From assembly GCA_028485475.2 (NCBI GenBank), contig CP144143.1:2294001-2358000 (forward strand): 64,000 nucleotides of DNA, read 5' to 3'. This document shows positions 44,691 through 52,397 of the stretch, in pieces. This stretch comes from Chitinophagaceae bacterium C216 (GTDB lineage Bacteria; Bacteroidota; Bacteroidia; Chitinophagales; Chitinophagaceae). Made by a program: the position numbers and the translations under genes. The stretch's first letter is position 1. Each line of letters opens with the position of its first letter. The notes below the pieces were generated by a model. It had not been told where the DNA came from. It saw only the letters and a list, made by a program, of their open reading frames with translations, and made no database searches.

Positions 44691-47600
44691 TTAAAAAGTG
44701 GCGTTAATTCCCAATGACCATGTACGCAATGTAGGATAAGGCACTTTAGGATCATCATACATATTGCGATACTTGTCAGGATAAGGATTGTAAAAGTCCC
44801 AAAGGTTAAATCCTGCTAGATTAAATCTCAATGAGCTCATCCTTACTTTTGATGCAATTGATTTAGGAACCGTATAGCCTATAACCAAACTACGCATAAA
44901 ACTTCTGAAGGTTGAAATTTGCCAGAAATCTGAAGGAGCGCCATTCTGATCATAATAAGCCAGATTGGGCCATTTACCATTAGGGTTATCCACTGGGTCA
45001 AACATATCATTCAAGTATGAAGCATGAGACCAAATAATATTTGTAGAGCCGGTACCTTGTTTGATATAATCGATTCTTCTATAGCCACCCCATGAGGTAG
45101 CAATTTGAGTAGTTAATGAAATAGACTTCCATGACAGTCCGATATTGGTAACTAGTCCATAAGATCTTCTGCTTCCCAGTGGAACGAAGTCCTGCCCATC
45201 TTTTTCAATTCTTCCGTTAGGTCCTGCAATAGTTTCTGTAGCGGCATCCAAAGGCCCTGCAATATCCTGATAAGCCAACATACCTTTTTTAATTAAAGAC
45301 TTATCCGTAATACCCAGATAGGAAGGTGTAGTTCCGGCGGCATTTGCTAAATCTGTGAGATACTGCCAATAAGCGTCAATATCTGCATCGGTACGCAGCA
45401 AACCGTCGCCTCCTTCATTTCCTTTCCAGGTCAGGAATCCGTATGTAGGACGTATAGTTGAATAACCTTCTCTATTGCCGTATTGAGAAGGATAGTTAAA
45501 GGCTACAGGAAGCCATTTGGTGATTTTATTATCACCGGTACCAAAGTTCAAGCCGATCGAATATTCAAACTCTCCTACTCTATCTTTCCATGTAGCACTG
45601 ATTTCAGAACCCCAAGATTTCACCGCACCGAAGTTTTGCTCGGCAAAACCACCACCAACCGAGATAGGAACTCCTACTTGATTAGCTAATGTCATCAGCA
45701 TATCGTAGTTGTGATCCCAGTATCTGTCATAAGTAATGGTTAAACGACTATTCAATACAGATACATCAACACCAATGTTTTTCTTAATGGTTTCATCCCA
45801 AGTCATATTGGGGTTGGGCTCGGCATTAGGAGTTAAAGCTGCCACTAACGTACCCCCACCATTTTTTCCAAAGCCCATACCTTTATCAGCTGCATAAGTA
45901 TATGTCTGCATCCATCTCCATGCCTTTACATTATCCTTACCCGTTTTACCTATAGAACCGCGAATTTTCAAAAAGTTTACCCAGGGTACATTTTCTTCAA
46001 ACCATTTTTCTTTCGACACTACCCAACCGGCAGATACCCCTGGGAAGAAACCCCAATAGTTCGCTGGAGCAAACTTGGTAGAAGCATCGGATCTGAATAC
46101 AAACTGCATCAGATATTTACCATCATAGTCATAGTTCACTCTTCCCAAATAAGCAAGCGTACCACCTTCAGACTTATACACGTATGTGTTCGAAGGGTTC
46201 AATGTTCCTGCAGAAGGTGAAGAACCATTAAATCCGCCCGGAACAGGTTGTTCATAAATTATAAATTTCTTTTGCCAGTTTTGAATGCCTTTCTCCACCG
46301 AAGCCATTGCAGAAACATTGTGCTTACCAAATCTTCTGTCATAATTGATAAAGAAATTGGACTGTTGTACTTTTCCTATTTCATCTGCAAAACGAACAGT
46401 AGATCTATTATTATTCATTGCCACATTCCAAGTTGTAGAATCGGAATATAAATGGTATCCCATGGCATTCGTGTTGGTTGCCGCTGCCAGACGGATTCCC
46501 AACATTGCCTGTTCATTATTATTGGTAAAATAATTAATACCATAAGTGGCTTTCAAAGACAATCCTTTAATAAAAGGAACATCATATTGTAATGAAAATA
46601 CGGTACTGTAAGCCTGATTATCATCAGCAGTATAAGATCCACTATTAAGCAGTGCAAAATAGTTCCATCCTGAAATATTATTTTGTCCCGAAGGGTTGGT
46701 TTGCACTCTATGTGGCCCTAATGCAGGTGAAACATATTCTCTAACTCCATTCACAGTATACTCCCACGGAATGTACTTGGGCATATGCAATAACACCGCA
46801 TAGTCCGTCTGTTCCGACCCTGAAGTATAAGAGCCTTCATTGATTGAAATCTTAGTAAATGATTTCTCTACTTGTGAGTTGTTGGCAGCAAGTGTAGCAG
46901 AAAGTTTTAAGTTATTTGCCACTTTAACGTCAGTTCCCGCACGGAAAGACCATTTATTATAATCCTGAGTACCCAGATTGGGCTTTTGCGTGTAATATGC
47001 TGCACTTGCAAAATATGTTGCACGTTCAGCGCCCCCACTCACATTTAAGGAGTGTTGCATGGCACCACCAGGTTTCCATGCCTCACGCAACCAGTCGTAG
47101 TTTAGCGACTTCATGGCCTCTAGTTCTCTTTCATCGAAAAATGAACTGTTCGAGCCACCGGAGGCGCGGAAAAATCTGTTTGAAAAAATTCCATGCTCAT
47201 AAGCAGACATTGTCTTTCCAAAACTTACAGCATCATTAAACTCAAATTTCCCAGAATAAGCAATTTTAGGTGCACCAATTTGACCTTTCTTGGTTTTAAC
47301 AATAATAGCACCTTGCGAAGCACGAGAGCCATAAATGGCTGCAGCAGCATCCTTTAATACGGTAATGCTTTCCACTTCGTTAGGGTCCAAAGTATTAAAC
47401 TGATTTAACGTGGGAAGCCCGGTGTTGGGATCTATCTGAATGACATCATCAATAATCACCAACGGCAGCTGACTGCTTCCATCTTTACTAAAACCAAAGA
47501 CTTGACGGATGCTGAGTGTAGCATTTTCTCCAGGTCTTTGACTACCACCAGTTACACTCAACCCCGGTATTTGGCCTTTCAAAGCTTCTGCAATACTGCT

Positions 47601-48023
47601 TACAGGCAGATCTACAATTTTATCCATGTCTACAGTAGCCACAGCACCTGTAAGATCACTTCTGCGTTGCGAGCCATAACCGATAACAACTACTTCATCC
47701 ATGTTGCTTTTCAAACTAGTCATTCGCAATCGAATAGGCTGATCCAAATTATCAACTCGAGTTTCACCGAACTGATATCCTACGTGTGAATACTGCAGCA
47801 CTGCACCTCCAATAGGAAGATTCATTGTAAACTCTCCTTTAGAGTTGGAAACTGCACTTTGGGGTCCATTTTTTACCTTAATAGTAACGCCAGGAATAGG
47901 AGCATTTGTAGAATCATCTACAACCATTCCTGTAACAGTTCTGGTCTGTGCTTCTGTATTTACATATACACAAGCGAAAAGCACAAAGAAACAAGCAATT
48001 TTTAAGAGGCGCTTAAAATACAT
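44691..48023 (-). CDS. SusC/RagA TonB-dependent transporter (SusC3)
   Basis: A 1110-residue SusC-like transporter with a signal peptide (YVNTEAQ), a carboxypeptidase-regulatory-like domain (about 28-105, VTGMVVDDSTNAPIPGVTI), a plug (VVVIGYGSQRRSDLTGAVAT, ITVLKDAAAAIYGSRASQG) and a barrel ending in SLGINATF. No STN domain is present, so unlike SusC2 it has no direct sigma-signalling part. The gene follows DUF3826 by 26 bases and precedes susD3 closely. A LacI-type operator palindrome stands before the operon. Confidence 0.95.
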   Translation of the reverse strand: MYFKRLLKIACFFVLFACVYVNTEAQTRTVTGMVVDDSTNAPIPGVTIKVKNGPQSAVSNSKGEFTMNLPIGGAVLQYSHVGYQFGETRVDNLDQPIRLRMTSLKSNMDEVVVIGYGSQRRSDLTGAVATVDMDKIVDLPVSSIAEALKGQIPGLSVTGGSQRPGENATLSIRQVFGFSKDGSSQLPLVIIDDVIQIDPNTGLPTLNQFNTLDPNEVESITVLKDAAAAIYGSRASQGAIIVKTKKGQIGAPKIAYSGKFEFNDAVSFGKTMSAYEHGIFSNRFFRASGGSNSSFFDERELEAMKSLNYDWLREAWKPGGAMQHSLNVSGGAERATYFASAAYYTQKPNLGTQDYNKWSFRAGTDVKVANNLKLSATLAANNSQVEKSFTKISINEGSYTSGSEQTDYAVLLHMPKYIPWEYTVNGVREYVSPALGPHRVQTNPSGQNNISGWNYFALLNSGSYTADDNQAYSTVFSLQYDVPFIKGLSLKATYGINYFTNNNEQAMLGIRLAAATNTNAMGYHLYSDSTTWNVAMNNNRSTVRFADEIGKVQQSNFFINYDRRFGKHNVSAMASVEKGIQNWQKKFIIYEQPVPGGFNGSSPSAGTLNPSNTYVYKSEGGTLAYLGRVNYDYDGKYLMQFVFRSDASTKFAPANYWGFFPGVSAGWVVSKEKWFEENVPWVNFLKIRGSIGKTGKDNVKAWRWMQTYTYAADKGMGFGKNGGGTLVAALTPNAEPNPNMTWDETIKKNIGVDVSVLNSRLTITYDRYWDHNYDMLMTLANQVGVPISVGGGFAEQNFGAVKSWGSEISATWKDRVGEFEYSIGLNFGTGDNKITKWLPVAFNYPSQYGNREGYSTIRPTYGFLTWKGNEGGDGLLRTDADIDAYWQYLTDLANAAGTTPSYLGITDKSLIKKGMLAYQDIAGPLDAATETIAGPNGRIEKDGQDFVPLGSRRSYGLVTNIGLSWKSISLTTQIATSWGGYRRIDYIKQGTGSTNIIWSHASYLNDMFDPVDNPNGKWPNLAYYDQNGAPSDFWQISTFRSFMRSLVIGYTVPKSIASKVRMSSLRFNLAGFNLWDFYNPYPDKYRNMYDDPKVPYPTLRTWSLGINATF

Positions 48024-48049
48024 ATGGTCTTATCGTTTTAATATTTATG

Positions 48050-48700
48050 CTAGTTTAAATTTTGCTGTTTTACTCTTTCCTGCCAGTCTTTACTTTCTTT
48101 ATTCATATCATACCCTCTTGCAGACAGAAAATTATTAATCCTACCTTTATACTTTCCAAACCACTCATGTTTTTCTTTGCTAGAACCTGCGGCCATAGCA
48201 TGATCTCGAGCCTCTACTAAAGCCGCATAAATATATTCGCGTTCTTCTTCCGTGAGCCTAGGAATCATTTCTAGATATCCCTTATAGGTAATGGGTAATA
48301 CGTTATAAGTCATCCCATTTTTTATTTGTTCTATCTGCTCCGGACTAACTTCTGTGGAAAGTGCTGCAACAAACTGTTTATTAATTAAAGCACGCTCCTG
48401 TTCAAACAGTGTGGTAATGCGTGTTTTTTCTATTTCAGCTTCATTTTTATCTGCAATATTAGTTTTGATAGCAGTTAGGGCATTAACTTTTCTCTCATCA
48501 ATTTCTTTAATAGCAACATACTCCTTTGCAATTAGTTCTTTTACTTTATAAAATTTAGTGGAGTCGGTTATATTAAGAGCGGCCGCAATTTTACCTGCAC
48601 GTTCATTCGCTATACTCCAATATTCATCACTCGTAACTGACTGTGCATTAGCAATCGTTACTATAAAACACCAAATGTGAATCGCTAAAACTTTTTTCAT
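48050..48700 (-). CDS. DUF3826 family secreted protein
   Basis: A protein of about 216 residues; the ATG at 48700 gives a proper signal peptide (MKKVLAIHIWCFIVTIANAQ) and is preferred over 48712. The mature protein is largely helical with many charged residues, and contains AGKIAAALNITDSTKFYKV, YVAIKEIDER, SPEQIEQIKNGMTYNVLP, LTEEEREYIYAALVEARD and KYKGRINNFLSARGYD. This matches the DUF3826 family, common in pectin-type PULs of Bacteroidota and of unknown function. The helical, charged build suggests a periplasmic helper or chaperone-like protein, not an enzyme, but that is a guess. It is the first gene of the susC3 operon. Confidence 0.82.
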   Translation of the reverse strand: MKKVLAIHIWCFIVTIANAQSVTSDEYWSIANERAGKIAAALNITDSTKFYKVKELIAKEYVAIKEIDERKVNALTAIKTNIADKNEAEIEKTRITTLFEQERALINKQFVAALSTEVSPEQIEQIKNGMTYNVLPITYKGYLEMIPRLTEEEREYIYAALVEARDHAMAAGSSKEKHEWFGKYKGRINNFLSARGYDMNKESKDWQERVKQQNLN

Positions 48701-48737
48701 TTTGAATGGCATACCGCAATCGTTACATAATAAAGCA

Positions 48738-48769
48738 TAAAATTAGACCGCTTGTATACCTTAAGCAAT
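48738..48769 (-). promoter_or_regulatory. Promoter-like site upstream of DUF3826/susC3 operon
   Basis: On the minus strand ATTG (48769-48766) is followed after 20 bases by TAATTTTA (48745-48738), near the Bacteroidota TAnnTTTG -7 element. It lies about 40 bases before the DUF3826 start and about 40 bases downstream of the LacI-type palindrome. The layout equals the one before the GH140 operon. Confidence 0.5.
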
Positions 48770-48809
48770 GCAAGGTTTAACTATGAAAATGGAAAATTTT
48801 ACTATTCAG

Positions 48810-48823
48810 CGCAAACGTTTGCG
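48810..48823. promoter_or_regulatory. LacI-family operator-like palindrome
   Basis: A perfect 14-base palindrome, CGCAAACGTTTGCG, with the central CG and flanking GCAAAC/GTTTGC typical of PurR and other LacI-family operators. It is in the 155-base gap between the GH2 gene and the DUF3826/susC3 operon, upstream of the promoter-like site, so it fits an activator or a repressor that blocks from upstream. No other copy was noticed in an intergenic region of this window, and no LacI-type gene is present here. Confidence 0.65.
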
Positions 48824-48867
48824 AAAATTCTATAATAATTTGTTTTATCAATATGATATTTTATATG

Positions 48868-51267
48868 CTACTTTATCCGAATAGTCGCAAAAGCAGGGAT
48901 AAGTCCAGCAGAAGTAATTTTAATATTAGCCACCCCAGGACGCAATCCTTTGATAATCGCCAATGCCATACCTTTATAAGCGTGATGCACTGCATCTCTC
49001 ATGGAATTTAAATCTGAAGGATTCCCATTATCCATAGCCTCTACTTTCGCTGCTCCTTCGACCTTCACGCTAATTAAATGCGCTGCATCGGGAACTAAGT
49101 TGCCCTCTTTATCTAATACGCGAATCGTGATAAAAGATAGCTCGTTATTTTTACTATCAATTATAGAATTCTCAATTGTAGCTTCGAGCTTATAGGGTGT
49201 TCCTGCTGTCCGGATAGTTTTTTCCAACACTTTCTTTCCTTCATGATCGTAGGATACAGCTTTTAATTCTCCTGGCTCGAATGGAACTCTCCACATCACA
49301 TGAAACACTGAATCGGATTTGGATTTGCGTCCTAATGATTTTCCATTTAAAAACAACTCAACAGTTTCCGCTTGATTATAATACGCTTTTACATCAACCA
49401 ATTGCCCGAGCTCCCAATTCCAGTGGGGATAAACATGTAACACGGGTTGACTAGTCCATTCGCTCTGATACATATAGTATACGTCCTTAGGGAAACCTGC
49501 TAAATCCACAATTCCATAATAAGAGCTTCGTGCAGGATAAGGATATGGCACGGGTTCTCCCAAAAAATCAAATCCACTCCATACGAATAATCCTGATAAA
49601 TAATCATGCTTTTTGATGATGCGCCATGTTTGCTCATGGCTGGATCCCCAATATGCAGTCACATTGTCGTAAGCAGACACCGTATAATCAGGATTGCCAT
49701 TTTCAATATACTTAAACTCCGAGCTCGGTGGCCAAAATCTTAATGAATCTGAAGGCATATCATAATGACCTCGACTGGCCAAACCCGAAACAACTTCGGA
49801 AGCAATAAATTTTTCACCGGGATAATTTTTAGGAAAATCTTCATAAGATTCAATATGATAATTGAAACCTAACACATCCAAAGCTTTTGACTGATATATC
49901 ATATTTTTATCCGGCCTATTTTCGCTTAAAGCACAAGTTACTGGTCTTGTTGTATCTAATGCCTTAACAATATCTACCAGTTTCTTGGTTAATGTAATCC
50001 CTGTGGAATCGAACTGTTCTCTAATTTCATTACCGATACTCCACATGAATACACTAGGATGATTTCTATCGCGCTTCACCATGTGTTCTAAATCCCGCTG
50101 ATGCCATTCATTAAAAAATCTGAAATAATCATATTTGTTTTTCTTTTTTGCCCACATATCAAAAGCCTCATCCATAACTAGAAATCCCATTTCATCACAT
50201 AAATCCAGATATTTCGCCGCCGGAGGATTGTGCGAAATACGAATCGCATTTACTCCCATCTCTTTCAGAATACGTAACTGCCTTCTTGCTGCCGACTCAT
50301 TAAAAGCTGCACCTAAAGCACCCAGGTCATGGTGCATACATACGCCCAAAATCTTTGTCTGGTTACCATTCAGGTAAAATCCTTTATTAGCGTCAAAATG
50401 AAAATAACGTATACCAAACCTGCTTTCCCATTGGTCTAATAACTTTTTCCCCTGATATAACTTAAAAACAGCTTTATACAAATAGGGATGCTGAGGTGAC
50501 CATAATTGCGGATTTTGAAGCTTGCCTCTAAACAAAAACGTACTATCGTTTTTGCCTCTAGCCTCCGGAAAGATTGTTGCCACTAATTTGTTGGCACTAT
50601 CATACACTTCCCATTTAGCGAAAATATTATTTGAAAGTTTGGCATTTTGAACTGCTGCTTCCGCAAAAAGCTGCACTTCATTATTCTTTCTTTCAGAATT
50701 ATGTAGGAAGATACCCCATTTAGCAAAAGCTACCTTATTAGTAATTACTAAGTGTACATCTCTATAGATGCCGGAACCACTATACCATCGTGAATTAGGC
50801 TGTTCTGAGTTATCTACGCGCACAGCGATAACATTATTTCCAGGTAGCAGATAGGGGGTCAATTCATAATAGAACGCTGTATAGCCATAAGGCCATTTGC
50901 CCAAATAATGACCATTGATCCATACCTCACTATTCATATAAATCCCATCAAACTCTACATACACTTTAGTGTTTTCCTTTTCTATAGGTAAGCTAAAGCT
51001 TTTACGATACCATGCAATGCCACCCGGTAAAGCCCCTCCAGCATTGCCCGCAGGGTGAATAACATCAAAACTCCCCTCAATACTCCAATCATGGGGAAGT
51101 GCTAGTTTTCTCCAATTGTTATCATTATACGATGGGAGTTTATATATCGCACTATCATGTAAAATGAACTTCCAGTCTTTGTTAAAATTGATAACCTGCC
51201 TAGGAGCTTGCCCTTTTCCTTGTAGCATTATGAAAATAAAAATCAATATCAATATAATCTTATTCAT
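48868..51267 (-). CDS. Glycoside hydrolase family 2, beta-galactosidase-like with C-terminal modules
   Basis: A 799-residue GH2 enzyme with a signal peptide (LQGKGQ). The N-terminal jelly roll includes FNKDWKFILHD, LPHDWSIEG and NSEVWINGHYLG, and the Ig-like domain and TIM barrel follow (KILGVCMHHDLGALG, AIRISHNPP). The acid/base is E414 in WSIGNEIREQ and the nucleophile is E491 in FIASEVVSG. After the barrel come a DUF4982-like strand region (VKAYYNQAETVELFLNGKSLG) and a further Ig-like domain. This architecture is common in PUL beta-galactosidases. It is last in the RhaT-to-GH2 operon, 41 bases after the propeller gene. Confidence 0.93.
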   Translation of the reverse strand: MNKIILILIFIFIMLQGKGQAPRQVINFNKDWKFILHDSAIYKLPSYNDNNWRKLALPHDWSIEGSFDVIHPAGNAGGALPGGIAWYRKSFSLPIEKENTKVYVEFDGIYMNSEVWINGHYLGKWPYGYTAFYYELTPYLLPGNNVIAVRVDNSEQPNSRWYSGSGIYRDVHLVITNKVAFAKWGIFLHNSERKNNEVQLFAEAAVQNAKLSNNIFAKWEVYDSANKLVATIFPEARGKNDSTFLFRGKLQNPQLWSPQHPYLYKAVFKLYQGKKLLDQWESRFGIRYFHFDANKGFYLNGNQTKILGVCMHHDLGALGAAFNESAARRQLRILKEMGVNAIRISHNPPAAKYLDLCDEMGFLVMDEAFDMWAKKKNKYDYFRFFNEWHQRDLEHMVKRDRNHPSVFMWSIGNEIREQFDSTGITLTKKLVDIVKALDTTRPVTCALSENRPDKNMIYQSKALDVLGFNYHIESYEDFPKNYPGEKFIASEVVSGLASRGHYDMPSDSLRFWPPSSEFKYIENGNPDYTVSAYDNVTAYWGSSHEQTWRIIKKHDYLSGLFVWSGFDFLGEPVPYPYPARSSYYGIVDLAGFPKDVYYMYQSEWTSQPVLHVYPHWNWELGQLVDVKAYYNQAETVELFLNGKSLGRKSKSDSVFHVMWRVPFEPGELKAVSYDHEGKKVLEKTIRTAGTPYKLEATIENSIIDSKNNELSFITIRVLDKEGNLVPDAAHLISVKVEGAAKVEAMDNGNPSDLNSMRDAVHHAYKGMALAIIKGLRPGVANIKITSAGLIPAFATIRIK

Positions 51268-51308
51268 TTCTAATCTATAATAGGTTTTATATACAAATAA
51301 TCTAAACT

Positions 51309-52397
51309 TTAAAAATGCAAGCCACTTTTTCCTTTATCTACAGAGGTTGCAACAGCAATACCTCTATTATCATCTTCATCCACAGCACAATAAAAATGGT
51401 AAACCACACCTTTATGTTTCAACACAAAAGATTTATGTGCAAATTTTTTATCATAATGCTCAGACGAGTTTATTAAATCCTCTCCGTCCCAGTCGGTCCA
51501 ATGAATAAGATCATAAGAACAGGCAAAACGATTAAAAGCATCCCGTTCTCTACCCTTCCAAAAAGCACCAAAGTAAAACATAACCCACACATCGTCTATC
51601 TTCTGAATTTGCGGATCACCAGTTATACCTCTGGAATGATGTACTATAGGATCCTTCAAATAGCGCTTCCATGTTATCATATCACTAGAAACAGCCATGC
51701 CTATTCGCTCATACCAACGCGTTGCTTTGTTATTAGGCAATGAGTCCCCCACTGCATTATAATACATTACAAATGGATAGCCGGTGTGTTTCTTTTTATC
51801 CTTTATAACATAACTCTTAAATAATTTATTACGATTCTCCCACCATCTTACATCATTGTCCGATGATGACAATACTGGCCTTTCAGAAAGCTCCCATGTA
51901 ACAGGCTTTGCAGGTTTTAGAGTAGTAGATGCCACTCCTATTGAAAGTGGTTCCGGCTCATATCCCTCTGAAGCACCTCCAAAATAAGACATCCAGTAGC
52001 GCTTACTATATTTTTGCAATTTATAGTTACCTCCCCATTTCGTATTCACCAATGCATTATATCCGGCTTTTTGAACGGCATCCCATCCATTCTGGGTAAA
52101 CGCCAGCTGAACACCTAAAGTTTTCCAGTGCAATAAATCTTTACTAGAGGCCAACCATGTTTCATACCCTTTCCCATCAAATACGATATAACTCATATAC
52201 CATGTTTTGCCGAAGCGGTAAATTGTAGGACAATCTACCTTTTTCCCCTTTTGAGGGGGCAATACTACAAGACCGTATTTGTATGGAGTTTTTACCTCCT
52301 CGTAAATCTTCTGCATCACCTCTTTGGGTACAGACTGTGCTCTTAGAGTCCCTACAACACATTGTAGTAGCAGGTATAGTATCAACTGGTATTTCAT
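51309..52397 (-). CDS. GH43/GH117-like five-bladed propeller glycosidase
   Basis: A 362-residue secreted protein (signal peptide ending LRAQ). It has the blade repeats of the GH43/GH62/GH117/GH130 superfamily: CPTIYRFGKTWYMSYIVFDG, ETWLASSKDLLHWKTLG, RYWMSYFGGASEGYE, IGMAVSSDMITWKRY, and TGDPQIQKIDDVWVMFYFGA. The usual GH43 DP and EG acids are not in their usual places (first blade DCPT, later GDPQ), so I do not assign it to GH43 itself. The C-terminus has VYHFYCAVDEDD. It overlaps the GH78 gene by 4 bases, which suggests coupled translation and a shared side chain. Possible activities are arabinosidase, anhydrogalactosidase-like or mannoside phosphorylase-like; the sequence does not decide. 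Confidence 0.72.
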   Translation of the reverse strand: MKYQLILYLLLQCVVGTLRAQSVPKEVMQKIYEEVKTPYKYGLVVLPPQKGKKVDCPTIYRFGKTWYMSYIVFDGKGYETWLASSKDLLHWKTLGVQLAFTQNGWDAVQKAGYNALVNTKWGGNYKLQKYSKRYWMSYFGGASEGYEPEPLSIGVASTTLKPAKPVTWELSERPVLSSSDNDVRWWENRNKLFKSYVIKDKKKHTGYPFVMYYNAVGDSLPNNKATRWYERIGMAVSSDMITWKRYLKDPIVHHSRGITGDPQIQKIDDVWVMFYFGAFWKGRERDAFNRFACSYDLIHWTDWDGEDLINSSEHYDKKFAHKSFVLKHKGVVYHFYCAVDEDDNRGIAVATSVDKGKSGLHF

